A stretch of DNA of 61,364 bases from an uncultured Acetobacteraceae bacterium (GTDB lineage: Bacteria; Pseudomonadota; Alphaproteobacteria; Acetobacterales; Acetobacteraceae). A program made the translations under genes and the position numbers. Positions 52,710 to 61,364 of this stretch are shown here, piece by piece (position 1 is the stretch's first letter; every line of letters begins with the position of its first letter). The stretch is taken from contig CAIRCM010000200.1 of NCBI GenBank assembly GCA_903877125.1, positions 1 through 61,364 of the forward strand, read 5' to 3'. The notes under the pieces were generated by a model. That model saw nothing but the letters and a program-made list of their open reading frames with translations, made no database searches and was not told where the DNA came from.

Positions 52710-54149
52710 ATGTCCGACGTCCTGCCCCCCATCGGTTTCTGGAGCTATGCCCGCGATGACGACCGCCGCTCCGGCGGCCGCCTGAGCCAATTGCGCCGCC
52801 TGTTGACCAACGAGATCGAATCCCAGCACGGCCGCATCAAGGTCACGCTGTTTCAGGACCTCAACGCCATCGACTACGGCGAGCTATGGCAATCCAAGAT
52901 CGAGGAAGCATTGGCCCAATGCTCCTTCCTGATCCCCATCCTCACCCCCGGCTTCTTTCAAAGCGAATGGTGCTGCCGCGAAGTTCTTTTCTTTCTCGAA
53001 CGCGAGAAGCAGCTTGGCCGAGGCAGCCTGATATTCCCGATCTCCTGGGTGAAAACCGACCCCGAGGACGCCGCGCACGCCTGGTCGCGGGATGTCTGGG
53101 ACCATATGCTCAAGGTCCAGACGGTGTGCCTGACCCCCTGGCGACATTACCCGCTCGACAGCACGCTGGACGTTCTGTCGCGGCTGTCCGATCTCGCGGG
53201 GACGATCAAGGCGGCGTTGCGCCGGCCCGTACGGTCGCTGCCGCCGGCCCCCATCGTCCCGCCGCCACCTCCCCCGCCCCCTCAGGAGCCGCCGCGTCCG
53301 GTATCTGCACCTGCGCGGCCTCGGCCCATCGTCGCCCCACCTCCCCCGCCACCGCCACCGCCGAAACCCGCCTGGGCCTCGGCGATCGGCACCGACCAGT
53401 TCGGCGACTGGGCCGACATCGCCGTGCCCGCCGCGAACGGGAAAATCGTCACCCAGCGGCTGCGGGCGATCCCCTCGGGCAAGTTCCGCATGGGCTCGCC
53501 GGACACCGAGGAAGGCCGGTTCGGCGACGAAGGTCCGGTGCACGAGGTCGCTATAAGTCAGGGCTTCTGGCTGTTCGACACCCCCTGCACCCAGGAACTC
53601 TGGCAAGGCGTCATGGGCAAGAACCCGAGTATGTTCAAAGGCCCGAAGCGCCCGGTCGAAAAGGTGAATATCGCCGACATCGCCGAATTTCTGACCGCGC
53701 TCGACGGCCTTATGCCGGGACTCGGCTTGACGCTGCCGTCGGAGGCGCAATGGGAATATGCCTGTCGCGCCGGCACGTCCGGTCCCAACTACGCCAAGCC
53801 CGGCCAGTCCCTGGGCGACATCGCCTGGTACACCGAAAACAGCGGCGGAACGACCCACGATGTGAAGGGCAAGGCCCCGAACGACTGGGGCCTCTACGAC
53901 ATGCTCGGCAATGTCTGGGAATGGTGCGCCGACGGCTGGGTCGACAATTACAAGGGCGCCCCGACCGACGGCTCCGCCCGCCCAGCGGACGGCCCGGCAG
54001 ACCGGGCGTTCCGCGGCGGGTCCTGGTTCGTCGGCGCGCGGAGCGTGCGAGCGGCGTGCCGCGACGACGGCGATCCGTCCTACCCGAACGACTACCTCGG
54101 CTTTCGCAGCCTCGGCTTTCGCTGCGCCCGAGTTCGGAACAGCGACTAG
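52710..54149 (+). CDS. TIR domain plus formylglycine-enzyme/C-lectin-like fold protein, possible DGR target
   Basis: Protein of 479 aa. Residues 1-165 are a TIR domain with SYARDD and SEWCCREVLFF; Glu-91 fits the NADase catalytic residue. A polyproline linker (about 175-225) leads to an FGE-sulfatase fold (about 236-477): FRMGSPDTEEGRFGDEGPVH, LTLPSEAQWEYACRAGTS, YDMLGNVWEWCADGW and RGGSWFVGARSVRAACR. The cysteine pair of true FGE is absent, so this is a binding domain, not an enzyme. The end resembles a DGR variable repeat. Likely role: sensing a ligand and triggering NAD+ loss or signalling, possibly in phage defence; inference. Confidence 0.85.
   Translation: MSDVLPPIGFWSYARDDDRRSGGRLSQLRRLLTNEIESQHGRIKVTLFQDLNAIDYGELWQSKIEEALAQCSFLIPILTPGFFQSEWCCREVLFFLEREKQLGRGSLIFPISWVKTDPEDAAHAWSRDVWDHMLKVQTVCLTPWRHYPLDSTLDVLSRLSDLAGTIKAALRRPVRSLPPAPIVPPPPPPPPQEPPRPVSAPARPRPIVAPPPPPPPPPKPAWASAIGTDQFGDWADIAVPAANGKIVTQRLRAIPSGKFRMGSPDTEEGRFGDEGPVHEVAISQGFWLFDTPCTQELWQGVMGKNPSMFKGPKRPVEKVNIADIAEFLTALDGLMPGLGLTLPSEAQWEYACRAGTSGPNYAKPGQSLGDIAWYTENSGGTTHDVKGKAPNDWGLYDMLGNVWEWCADGWVDNYKGAPTDGSARPADGPADRAFRGGSWFVGARSVRAACRDDGDPSYPNDYLGFRSLGFRCARVRNSD
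54015..54122 (+). other. candidate variable repeat of a diversity-generating-retroelement target
   Basis: In the segment following GGSW (Trp-439), residues 440-442, 445, 450, 452-454, 457-458 and 460-462 sit where DGR targets of the GGSWNNNARNxRxANR type vary. Their 13 codons (TTC GTC GGC AGC TGC GAC; GAC GGC TCC TAC AAC GAC; TAC) all end in C, as expected if AAC codons were mutated at A. The invariant codons between them end in all four bases. CCTCGGCTTTCGC is repeated at 54095-54107 and 54110-54122. No template repeat was found in the window. Confidence 0.45.
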
Positions 54150-54158
54150 CGGAGCGCA

Positions 54159-54247
54159 GGCTCGGCGGGGGCGCAGGCGGACCCGACCTGGCGCAGCGAA
54201 GCGCGGAGCGCCGCAAGCGGGAGGGCCGCCAGCGCCCCCGCCGAGCC
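54159..54247. repeat. 16-bp perfect inverted repeat just after the TIR gene
   Basis: GGCTCGGCGGGGGCGC (54159-54174) and GCGCCCCCGCCGAGCC (54232-54247) are exact reverse complements around 57 nt of GC-rich sequence that itself holds small inverted repeats. It begins 10 nt past the TIR stop. It could be a transcription terminator or, if the DGR reading is right, the cruciform that DGR targets carry after the variable repeat. The loop is longer than in known DGR hairpins. Confidence 0.75.
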
Positions 54248-54283
54248 GGAGCGGAGCGGGTTACCGCGGCAGTACCCGCCCCC

Positions 54284-54312
54284 CGTCATCCCGGCGCATG
54301 CCGGGACCCACG
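54284..54312. repeat. REP-like palindrome, right copy
   Basis: Identical over 29 nt to 52512-52540 and in the same orientation, with the hairpin core CCCGGC-GCAT-GCCGGG. The rest of the 409-bp gap between the TIR gene and the amidohydrolase shows nothing else I can assign. Confidence 0.8.
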
Positions 54313-54558
54313 CCTTTGTTCCCGCAAGGAAAAGCGTGAATGGCGGCATGCGTCGCCGACATTGCGTCGGGGACCATCGCGCCAAGGCCTCGCGGGTGAA
54401 AACCAGCCTCCGGCCCCTCCACGCCGGCCTCTTCGTGTTTTCGTGCCTTTCAGTTGAATTCAACAGTCTGTTCCCAGGCCGGAACGCCCTGCTGGCGACC
54501 AGCCCGCACCCATGCCAAACTCCCTCGTCATGACCCCATAGAAAACAGGACCCCCCAG

Positions 54559-55977
54559 ATGCGCAACACCGAAGAAATCTGGCAGAAAATCGACGCCCAT
54601 CAGGACGAGTTCATCGCTTTGTCCGACCGCGTCTGGGAAATCCCCGAACTCTGCTACGGCGAGTTCCAATCCTGCGCAGAGCACACCGCGATGCTCGAAG
54701 CCCAGGGTTTCCGGGTGACCAAGAATGTCGCCGGCATCCCCACCGCGGTTGTGGGCGAGGCCGGCGAAGATGGCCCGGTCATCGCCATCCTCGGCGAATA
54801 CGACGCGCTGCCCGGGCTGTCGCAGGAAGCCGGCGTCGCCGAACAGCGCCCCCTCCCCGGCAACGGTTACGGCCATGGTTGCGGGCACAACCTGCTCGGT
54901 TCCGCTTCTCTGCTCGCGGCGACGGCGGTCAAGGAATACATGGCCGAACATGGCATCAAAGGCCGGGTTCGCTACTACGGCTGCCCGGCCGAGGAGGGCG
55001 GGGCCGCCAAAGGCTTCATGGTCCGTGCCGGCGCCTTCGCCGATGTGGACATCGCGATATCCTGGCACCCTTCCTCGTTTTCCGGCGTATGGGAACCCGC
55101 GTCGCTCGCGAACACCCGCATCGATTTTTCCTTCACCGGCCGCGCCTCGCACGCTGCCGCTTCCCCGCATCTCGGCCGCAGCGCGCTCGACGCGTTGGAA
55201 CTCATGAGTGTCGGCGTCAACTACATGCGCGAGCACATGCCGTCCGACGCGCGCGTTCATTCCGCGATTCTGGATGCTGGCGGCATCGCGCCCAACGTGG
55301 TGCAGGCCTTCGCCAAGGTGCGCTATCTGATACGGGCACGCAATCTCCCCGAACTGAACCAGCTGATCGGGCGGGTGAAGAAAATCGCGGAGGGCGCCGC
55401 GCTGATGACCGAAACGACCGTGCAGATGCAGACGATCAGCGCGGTATCGAACCTGCTGGGCAACACCCCGCTGGAGAAAGCGCTGCACGACAATCTGTCC
55501 CGGCTCGGCGCTCCGCCTTACGACGATCTCGATCGCGCCCGCGCCGCCGAATTTCAGGCGACATTGTCCGAGGAAGATATCGAAAGCTCGTACCGCCGGG
55601 CCGGCATGCCGTACAAGCCGGGTGTTCCGTTGTGCAACGAAATCGTTCCGCTGGATGCCAAGACCGCGCCGATGATGGGGTCCACCGACGTTGGCGACGT
55701 CAGCTGGGCGGTGCCGACCGTGCAGGCGCGCGGATCGGTTTATGCGATCGGCACGCCGGGCCATTCCTGGCAGCTCACCGCGCAGGGCAAGCTGCCGGCC
55801 GCGCATAAGGGCATGGTGCATGTGGCGAAGGTCATGGCCGGCACCGCGCTGGATGCTTTGCAGGACGAAACCCTGATTGCGCGAGCCAAGGCGGACCATC
55901 AGGCGCGGGTCGCGAGAACACCGTATGTGTGCCCGATCCCTGACGACGTGGAACCGCCGATCCAGATGTCGGCCTGA
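54559..55977 (+). CDS. M20 family amidohydrolase, AbgB-like
   Basis: Metallopeptidase-fold enzyme of 472 aa. Metal-binding motifs are IAILGEYDALPGLSQEAGVA, NGYGHGCGHNLLGSASLLAA (metal-ligand His in HGCGHN) and PAEEGGAAKGFMVRAGAF; the dimerisation domain has TGRASHAAASPHLGRSALDA, and GSTDVGDVSWAVPTVQA carries the last ligand region. Relatives hydrolyse p-aminobenzoyl-glutamate or N-acyl amino acids. The start MRNTEEIW was chosen from family length; the longer ORF from 54454 is unlikely. Substrate unknown. Confidence 0.92.
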   Translation: MRNTEEIWQKIDAHQDEFIALSDRVWEIPELCYGEFQSCAEHTAMLEAQGFRVTKNVAGIPTAVVGEAGEDGPVIAILGEYDALPGLSQEAGVAEQRPLPGNGYGHGCGHNLLGSASLLAATAVKEYMAEHGIKGRVRYYGCPAEEGGAAKGFMVRAGAFADVDIAISWHPSSFSGVWEPASLANTRIDFSFTGRASHAAASPHLGRSALDALELMSVGVNYMREHMPSDARVHSAILDAGGIAPNVVQAFAKVRYLIRARNLPELNQLIGRVKKIAEGAALMTETTVQMQTISAVSNLLGNTPLEKALHDNLSRLGAPPYDDLDRARAAEFQATLSEEDIESSYRRAGMPYKPGVPLCNEIVPLDAKTAPMMGSTDVGDVSWAVPTVQARGSVYAIGTPGHSWQLTAQGKLPAAHKGMVHVAKVMAGTALDALQDETLIARAKADHQARVARTPYVCPIPDDVEPPIQMSA

Positions 55978-56073
55978 TATTTCCGGCCGATACCGCCGTG
56001 CAGCCTCGGGAAACCGGCCCCGAGGTTCTGCCGGCGGAAACGGCTGGGCTTCAATTCCGCGGAAGATGGCGCG

Positions 56074-56712
56074 TCAGGCCCGCCGCAGCACGAAAAGGCC
56101 CTGCTCGCCGAACAGGTTCGCCAGCCGTCGGAACCGCCGCCAAGGTCCTCGTTGCCCGGCGTCGTCGACTGCCAGCCAAGTCTCCACGACGTAGCCCTCG
56201 GTCTCGCACAGATCGAAGAAATCCCGGATCGTGCAGGGATGGATATTCGGCGTTTCATGCCAAGGCCGGGACCACGTCGCGGTCATTGGCATCCGGCCGG
56301 TCCACAGCAACTGCCAGCGCACCAGCCAGTGCCCGAAATTCGGGAAGCTCACCACTGCCCTTGTGCCGATGCGGAGCATCTGGCGCAGCACCGCCCGCGG
56401 CTGCTCCACGGCCTGCAACGTCCGCGACAGCACCACATAGTCGAACGCCGCGTCCGGATAGTGCGCCAGATCGAGATCGGCATCCCCATGCATCACCGGC
56501 AATCCATGCGCGACCGCATGCGTCACTTCTGCCATGTCGATCTCGATGCCCCGGGCATCGCAGCCTTTCTCGGTGAACAGTTTGTCGATCAGTGCGCCAT
56601 CGCCGCAGCCGATATCCAAGACGCGCGATCCCGGGGCGATCGTGCGCGCGATCAGTTCCAGGTCCAGCCGCATGTTTTTGGCGACGAAGCGCACCGGATC
56701 GTGCGTGCTCAC
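56074..56712 (-). CDS. metW: methionine biosynthesis protein MetW
   Basis: SAM-methyltransferase-like protein of 212 aa. Motif I is [17 protein letters not shown], then [20 protein letters not shown] and [20 protein letters not shown]. MetW partners MetX and is needed for full activity of the acetyltransferase in several bacteria. It overlaps the metX stop by 4 bp and is the second gene of the pair. Confidence 0.96.
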   Translation of the reverse strand: MSTHDPVRFVAKNMRLDLELIARTIAPGSRVLDIGCGDGALIDKLFTEKGCDARGIEIDMAEVTHAVAHGLPVMHGDADLDLAHYPDAAFDYVVLSRTLQAVEQPRAVLRQMLRIGTRAVVSFPNFGHWLVRWQLLWTGRMPMTATWSRPWHETPNIHPCTIRDFFDLCETEGYVVETWLAVDDAGQRGPWRRFRRLANLFGEQGLFVLRRA

Positions 56713-57869
56713 GCTGTCAGCCCCGCATGCATCGCGCAGCCGCGCAGGAACCCGGCCAGTGTCCGATGGAAATCCGGCTCGTCCAGCAAGAACGCGTCAT
56801 GTCCTTTGTCGGTCGGGAATTCCACGAACGACACGTTCGCCCCGGCACGGTTCAGCGCCCGAGCGATGGAACGGCTTTCGGCCGTTGGATAGAGCCAGTC
56901 GGAGGAAAACGAGGCCAGCAGGAACCGCGTCTTCGATCCCCGGAACGCGTTCGCCAGATCCCCACCGTAATCCGCCGCCAGATCGAAATAATCGCAGGCT
57001 CGGGTAATCGTCAGGTAAGCATTGGCGTCGAAACGTTGAACGAAGATGCTGCCCTGGTGTCGCAGGTAGCTTTCGACCTCGAACATTTCGCCGAACAGGG
57101 CCAGCACTTCGGCGCTGTCCTTTCGGGCGCCCTGTAGCCGCCGGCCGAACTTCCGGGTCAGCGCCTCTTCCGACAGGTACGTGATGTGGGCGCACATCCG
57201 AGCCACCGCGAGGCCGCGCGCCGGAATGCTGCCGTCCCGCCAGTACTGGCCGTTATGCCAGTTCGGGTCGGCGAAGATCGCCTGCCGCCCGACTTCGTTG
57301 AAGGCGATATTCTGGGCTGAGTGATACGCCGCCGTCGCGATTGGCAAAGCGGCGAATACCGCATCGGGATAGGTTGCCGCCCATTGCAGCACCTGCATCC
57401 CGCCCATGGACCCGCCGATCGCGGCGAACAGCCGTTTGATCCCCAAATGGTCGATCAGCTGCTTTTGCGCCCGCACCATGTCGCGGATCGTCACTGGCGG
57501 AAAATCCGTGCCCCACCGCTCACCCGACCCATCTTCCTTGATGCTCCGGGCGCCGGTGCTGCCCATGCAGCCGCCGAGAACGTTGACCCCGATGACGAAG
57601 AAGCGGTTCGTATCCACTGGCCGCCCGGGCCCCACGACCTGGTCCCACCAGCCGGGTTTCCCGGTGACCGGGCTTTCCTCGGCGACGTACTGATCACCGG
57701 TCAAAGCATGGCAGACCAGCACTGCGTTCGACCGCTCGCTGTTCAGCGTCCCATAGGTCCTGAACGCCACGGTATGGCTCGGGAGCGTCACCCCGCAATC
57801 CAGCACGATACCATCGTCGAACGTGACGCTGGTATGGGCGATATCGGTGAGCGCTGGGGTCTGATCCAT
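56709..57869 (-). CDS. metX: homoserine O-acetyltransferase
   Basis: Alpha/beta-hydrolase enzyme of 386 aa that acylates homoserine for methionine synthesis. Family blocks: [40 protein letters not shown], the nucleophile elbow [20 protein letters not shown] and [20 protein letters not shown] with the catalytic His. The start MDQTPAL gives normal length; an upstream ATG adds a non-conserved tail. Overlapping metW supports the acetyltransferase call. It is divergent from the chorismate mutase operon. Confidence 0.96.
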   Translation of the reverse strand: MDQTPALTDIAHTSVTFDDGIVLDCGVTLPSHTVAFRTYGTLNSERSNAVLVCHALTGDQYVAEESPVTGKPGWWDQVVGPGRPVDTNRFFVIGVNVLGGCMGSTGARSIKEDGSGERWGTDFPPVTIRDMVRAQKQLIDHLGIKRLFAAIGGSMGGMQVLQWAATYPDAVFAALPIATAAYHSAQNIAFNEVGRQAIFADPNWHNGQYWRDGSIPARGLAVARMCAHITYLSEEALTRKFGRRLQGARKDSAEVLALFGEMFEVESYLRHQGSIFVQRFDANAYLTITRACDYFDLAADYGGDLANAFRGSKTRFLLASFSSDWLYPTAESRSIARALNRAGANVSFVEFPTDKGHDAFLLDEPDFHRTLAGFLRGCAMHAGLTA

Positions 57870-57980
57870 GGCGGCCTTTGCATAGGACGCGGACCGGCGG
57901 CTCGCAACCTCGTTCCGCTGAAAGGGTTTGCAGGGCGGTGGGCATCCGGTATGGGAACATCCTTTCAAACACGCGGACCG

Positions 57981-58859
57981 ATGCCAAATTCAGCCCCCGA
58001 TATCGAGGCTTCCGCCGCCGAGGATGACTGGCGGACGCAAGCCGTACCCGACCTGTCCAAGCTCCGTGCCGAGCTGGACCGAATCGACAACACGATCCAC
58101 GATCTGCTGATCGAACGGGCGGGAATCGTCGAGAAGGTCGCGCAAGCCGGCAAACCCGCCGCCTTCCGTCCCGGGCGGGAGGCCGACATCGTTCGTCGCC
58201 TTGTCGCGCGTCATACGGGCCACCTGCCACCCCGCACCCTGTTCCGCATGTGGCGGGAATTGCTGGCCGGCACCACTGGCATGCAGGCCAAGGTCACCGT
58301 CGCGGTATGCGATGCCGGCAATGCCGGTTTGACTTCCCTGGCGCGCGAGCATTTCGGCACCGGGACCGCGCTTCGCGCGCATACCAGCCCGGCGCAGGCG
58401 CTCAACGATGTGTCGTCCGGTGCCGCCACGGTCGCCGTCCTGCCTTTGCCGACAGATGCCGACAACACCCGCGACGATTGGTGGGCGACCCTCGCGAATC
58501 GCGTCCCCCGGCTGTTCGTGATCGCGCGCCTGCCGTTCTGGACCGAAGGACAGCCCAGCACGCAGGCCCTGGTCGTCGCCACCGCAGCCCCCGACGCCAG
58601 CGCCGCCGACCGATCCTATCTGGTGGTGGAGCTGGATAACGACGTCAGCCGCGACCGTCTGTCGCACGGCCTGACCGCGTCGGGCCTGCATCCCAGCGCG
58701 ATCCTGCTGCGGCGCGACGCCGGGACCGCTTCGGCATTGATCGAGGTCGCGGGCTTTCTTGCCGACAACGACCCTCGCCTCCTCGCCCTTCGCGCCGTCG
58801 TCCGTCACCCCGCCGTGCTCGGCGCCTATGCCGAACCGATCCAACGGGAGCCGTCATGA
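57981..58859 (+). CDS. chorismate mutase (AroQ) with degenerate prephenate-dehydratase-like region
   Basis: Protein of 292 aa. Residues 25-105 are an AroQ chorismate mutase: [31 protein letters not shown] and [17 protein letters not shown]. The rest resembles a P-protein dehydratase fold ([38 protein letters not shown]) but the TRF motif is absent, so dehydratase activity is doubtful; a regulatory role is possible. ATG 57951 is an in-frame alternative start. First gene of an aromatic/histidinol-type operon; overlaps hisC by 4 bp. Confidence 0.88.
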   Translation: MPNSAPDIEASAAEDDWRTQAVPDLSKLRAELDRIDNTIHDLLIERAGIVEKVAQAGKPAAFRPGREADIVRRLVARHTGHLPPRTLFRMWRELLAGTTGMQAKVTVAVCDAGNAGLTSLAREHFGTGTALRAHTSPAQALNDVSSGAATVAVLPLPTDADNTRDDWWATLANRVPRLFVIARLPFWTEGQPSTQALVVATAAPDASAADRSYLVVELDNDVSRDRLSHGLTASGLHPSAILLRRDAGTASALIEVAGFLADNDPRLLALRAVVRHPAVLGAYAEPIQREPS

Positions 58860-59944
58860 CAACCGGCCCATCCCCTCGCCCCGAAATCCTGCGGATCCAC
58901 CCTTATGTCGCGGGTGAATCCTCGGTCGCTGGCGTGAATCGTACGATCAAACTGTCGTCCAACGAAGGCGCCTTCGGCATTCCGCCCGCCGCCCGCAAGG
59001 CAATCGAGGACGCGGTTGGCGAAACCTACCGTTATCCGGACGGCGGCGCCGAAGCATTGCACGCCGCCCTTGGCAAACGCTGGGGACTCGACCCCGCGCG
59101 CATCGTCTGCGGTGCCGGATCGGACGACCTGCTGTATCAGCTCTGCCTGTCTTACGGCGGCGCGGGCCGCGACATCGTGATGTCGGCGCATGGTTTCACC
59201 ATCTATGAAATCGCCGGCACCTACGCCGGCAGCCGGGTCATCAAGGTCCCCGAACGCAACCTTTGCACCGACCTCGATGCGATGCTGGCCGCGGTGACGG
59301 ATGCGACTCGGCTGGTGTTCATCGCCAACCCGAACAACCCCACCGGCTCGATGCTCTCCGCTGCTGAAGTGGCGCGCTTCCGCCAGCGGTTGCCGGAGCA
59401 TGTGCTGTTGGTGATCGACGCGGCCTACGCCGAATATGTCGACCGGGACGATTACGATGCCGGCGCTTCGCTGGTCGACACGTCGGGCAACACCGTTATG
59501 ACCCGGACGTTCTCCAAGATGTTCGGCCTCGCCGGGCTGCGGGTCGGCTGGTGCTACGCGCCGCCGGCCGTCGCCAGCGTGCTGAACCGGGTGCGCGGCA
59601 CTTTCAACGTCTCCGTCCTTGGGCAGGCCGCGGCCATTGCGTCCCTGTCCGACCCGCATTGGGTGGACCAGTGCAAGGCGCACAACACAAAATATCGCCA
59701 GATCATGACCGACAGCCTGCGCGCTGCCGGCATCAAGGTCTGGCCAAGCGTGGGCAATTTCGTGCTGGCGGATTTCGAAAGCGTGGACCGAGCCAATGCC
59801 GCCGACGCCTTCCTGCGTACCCGGGGCATTATCGTGCGAAAGGTCGGCCCATACGGATTGCCGCACTGCTTGCGCATCACCATCGGCACCGCCGAGGAAA
59901 CCAACATGTTGATCGACGGTTTGATGGCGTTCGCCCATGGCTGA
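58856..59944 (+). CDS. hisC: histidinol-phosphate/aromatic aminotransferase HisC
   Basis: PLP enzyme of 362 aa. It shows [60 protein letters not shown], the PLP lysine in [20 protein letters not shown] and [20 protein letters not shown]. Fold type I HisC enzymes act on histidinol phosphate and often on aromatic 2-oxo acids. Placement between chorismate mutase and tyrA suggests transamination in phenylalanine/tyrosine synthesis. Overlaps tyrA by 8 bp. Confidence 0.94.
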   Translation: MTTGPSPRPEILRIHPYVAGESSVAGVNRTIKLSSNEGAFGIPPAARKAIEDAVGETYRYPDGGAEALHAALGKRWGLDPARIVCGAGSDDLLYQLCLSYGGAGRDIVMSAHGFTIYEIAGTYAGSRVIKVPERNLCTDLDAMLAAVTDATRLVFIANPNNPTGSMLSAAEVARFRQRLPEHVLLVIDAAYAEYVDRDDYDAGASLVDTSGNTVMTRTFSKMFGLAGLRVGWCYAPPAVASVLNRVRGTFNVSVLGQAAAIASLSDPHWVDQCKAHNTKYRQIMTDSLRAAGIKVWPSVGNFVLADFESVDRANAADAFLRTRGIIVRKVGPYGLPHCLRITIGTAEETNMLIDGLMAFAHG

Positions 59945-60824
59945 CCCGCTCTTTAAGCGCCTGACGTTCCTTGGCATCGGCCTGATCGGTTCGTCGGTCG
60001 CCCGCATTGCCCGCGAGCGTAAGGACATCGCCGGCGAAATCGTGGTCAATGCCCGCACCCAGGCAACCCTCGACCGGGTGATGGAACTTGGCTTCGCCGA
60101 TCGGGTTGAACTTGACCCCGCCGAGGCGGTCAAGGGCGCCGACTGCGTGATGCTTTGCGCCCCGGTTGGGGCCTTCGCCAGCCTTGCCGAACGGATTGCC
60201 CCGTTCCTCGCGCCTGGTGCGGTGCTGACCGACGTCGGGTCCACCAAGCAATCCGTCATTCGCGACATTGGCCCGCTGGTGCCCGCCGGTGTGCATTTCG
60301 TGCCTGCCCATCCCGTCGCCGGGACCGAGTATTCCGGCCCCGATGCGGGGTTCACGACCTTGTTCCAGGGCCGCTGGACCTTGCTCACCCCGCCCGCCGG
60401 CACCGACGAAGCGGCGGTTGAAAAAATCGCCGAACTGTGGCGGCGGTGCGGGTCGATGGTGGAAAGGATGGAGGCTGGGCATCATGACCGCGTCCTCGCC
60501 ATCGTTTCCCACCTCCCGCATCTCATTGCATTCACCATTTGCGGCACGGCCGACGATCTGGGCAACGAGAGCCGGCAGGAGGTGGTGAATTTCGCCGCCT
60601 CCGGCTTTCGGGATTTCACCCGCATCGCGGCGTCCGACCCTGTCATGTGGCGCGATATTTTCCTGAACAACCGGGAAGCGGTGTTGGAGATGTTGCAACG
60701 CTTCATGGAGGACGCCCAGGCCATGGCCCGAGCGATCCGCTGGGGCGACGCGCCGTATATCGAGGATAAGGTGGAGCGCGGCCGGAAGATCCGCCGGAGT
60801 TTGATCGAGACGAAGCAGGCGTAA
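59937..60824 (+). CDS. tyrA: prephenate/arogenate dehydrogenase
   Basis: NAD(P)-dependent enzyme of 295 aa. The Rossmann start is [20 protein letters not shown], followed by [40 protein letters not shown] and [20 protein letters not shown]. It completes the tyrosine branch begun by the upstream chorismate mutase and aminotransferase. Prephenate versus arogenate preference is not visible. Last gene of the operon. Confidence 0.94.
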   Translation: MADPLFKRLTFLGIGLIGSSVARIARERKDIAGEIVVNARTQATLDRVMELGFADRVELDPAEAVKGADCVMLCAPVGAFASLAERIAPFLAPGAVLTDVGSTKQSVIRDIGPLVPAGVHFVPAHPVAGTEYSGPDAGFTTLFQGRWTLLTPPAGTDEAAVEKIAELWRRCGSMVERMEAGHHDRVLAIVSHLPHLIAFTICGTADDLGNESRQEVVNFAASGFRDFTRIAASDPVMWRDIFLNNREAVLEMLQRFMEDAQAMARAIRWGDAPYIEDKVERGRKIRRSLIETKQA

Positions 60825-61199
60825 ACGGCACGGTGTCCCTCGATCGCCAAGGATTTTTGGGGGTCGGCGAGAAGGGCCTAACGCAGATAAGAAAGGCGAT
60901 GGCGCTAAGCACGCGGATATCGGCTGTGCGTTCCCTGCTTTCGACAGGTGGCGGCTCATTTTCATGAAAGAGATTGACGCGCGAGGAAAATAAGGATGCT
61001 GAATTCGAATAATGCCAAGCGTTCTCCAGGCGTCTGATTGCGCTGCATGTTCGGAATCGGCCTATCCTCCCAATCCGTCACCGACTGCTTCGCGCCCAGA
61101 ACAGACGGCGCGCGATGGGAGTTTCTGACTCGGGAGCGTACATGCGGACGGCCCCGCGCGATGGCAGGGTTATGGTCGTGGGCGTGGTGGGCCTGGGTG
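60825..61199. other. 375-bp intergenic region, nothing recognised
   Basis: No ORF, hairpin or repeat stands out between tyrA and the partial gene at the right edge. Confidence 0.5.
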
Positions 61200-61364
61200 T
61201 CAGCTCGGGGCGATTGCCGGCATGGGGGCCGGCGGCGGCTCGCCGATGAGGAGGCCGAGCGCCTGGCGCACGGCGGGTGCTCGCAGGTCCCGCCAGTCCC
61301 AGTGCCAGGTTTCCGGGCGGCGGTCGCGCTGTTGCTCGAAGGATTTTTCCCGGCGGGCGCGCAC
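61200..61364 (-). CDS. C-terminal end of a gene running off the window
   Basis: The minus strand is open from the window edge to a TGA at 61200-61202. The visible 54 residues include EKSFEQQRDRRPETWHWDWR and DLRAPAVRQALGLLIGEPPP, ending PAPMPAIAPS. The family was not recognised; the proline-rich end looks like a natural C-terminus. It may begin at or beyond the edge. Confidence 0.45.
   Translation of the reverse strand: MRARREKSFEQQRDRRPETWHWDWRDLRAPAVRQALGLLIGEPPPAPMPAIAPS

Noticed and set aside
54150-54558. DGR template repeat or reverse transcriptase next to the TIR gene
   Set aside because: No AAC-rich copy of the variable segment and no RT-like ORF on either strand here or elsewhere in the window.
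57870-57980. SAM-responsive riboswitch upstream of metX
   Set aside because: No match to SAM-II or SAM/SAH core sequences that I could recognise; left unassigned.

Overview
The window is GC-rich DNA from a flagellated alphaproteobacterium, most likely a member of the Acetobacteraceae (Rhodospirillales). This is inferred from gene content. The flagellar operon has the Caulobacter order fliF-fliG-fliH-fliN-flbD-flhA with a perfect TTAA-N7-TTAA CtrA box. The SRP RNA lies upstream of dnaX-ybaB-recR, and metX-metW sits next to a chorismate mutase-hisC-tyrA operon. No rRNA, tRNA, CRISPR array, integrase or transposase was recognised.

Layout. Bases 1-206 are a 56-bp tandem repeat related to a dispersed intergenic element seen again near 11.5, 15.3 and 47.4 kb. 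0.3-10.6 kb: a ClC-type chloride channel; an amidase followed by ferredoxin reductase, ferredoxin and a CYP153-type P450 (a complete electron-transfer chain for terminal hydroxylation); a DUF3297 gene; and a NitT/TauT/SsuABC-type ABC importer with a small exported protein. 10.6-21 kb: a membrane protein, a PRC-barrel protein, recR, ybaB, dnaX, the 4.5S RNA, a tandem DUF29 pair, a DUF4345 protein, a BKACE enzyme, a PEP-CTERM protein, hldE and a metallophosphatase. 21-25 kb: ppk-ppx. 25-34 kb: the minus-strand flagellar operon from fliF to flhG. 34-40.6 kb: housekeeping and metabolic genes, including orphan rsmG, an acyl-CoA-dehydrogenase-like gene broken by one in-frame stop, xth, an FAH-family gene and a MetX-like hydrolase. 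40.7-47.4 kb: two arsenic operons, one with an ArsR-ArsC fusion, GAPDH and ArsJ, the other with ArsR, ArsM, Acr3 and an MFS transporter. 47.5-52 kb: a double VanZ-like protein, a class III aminotransferase, the PPDK/PEP-synthase regulatory protein, a 21-codon mini-ORF behind a 17-nt match to the 16S rRNA 3' tail, and tag. 52-54.5 kb: a TIR-formylglycine-enzyme-fold protein, a decayed partial copy of it, and flanking palindromes. 54.5-60.8 kb: an M20 amidohydrolase, metW/metX, and chorismate mutase-hisC-tyrA. A partial gene runs off the right edge.

The most interesting signal is the TIR gene at 52710-54149. Its C-terminal fold ends in a motif that looks like the variable repeat of a diversity-generating-retroelement target. 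All 13 codons at the expected hypervariable positions end in C, as AAC codons hit by adenine mutagenesis would. A large inverted repeat lies just past the stop codon. No reverse transcriptase or template repeat is in the window, so this would be an orphan or remote target. Other notable signals are the mini-ORF with an anti-rRNA leader, the ArsR-ArsC fusion with an internal ArsC start, ars operators that overlap start codons, and two families of palindromic intergenic repeats.
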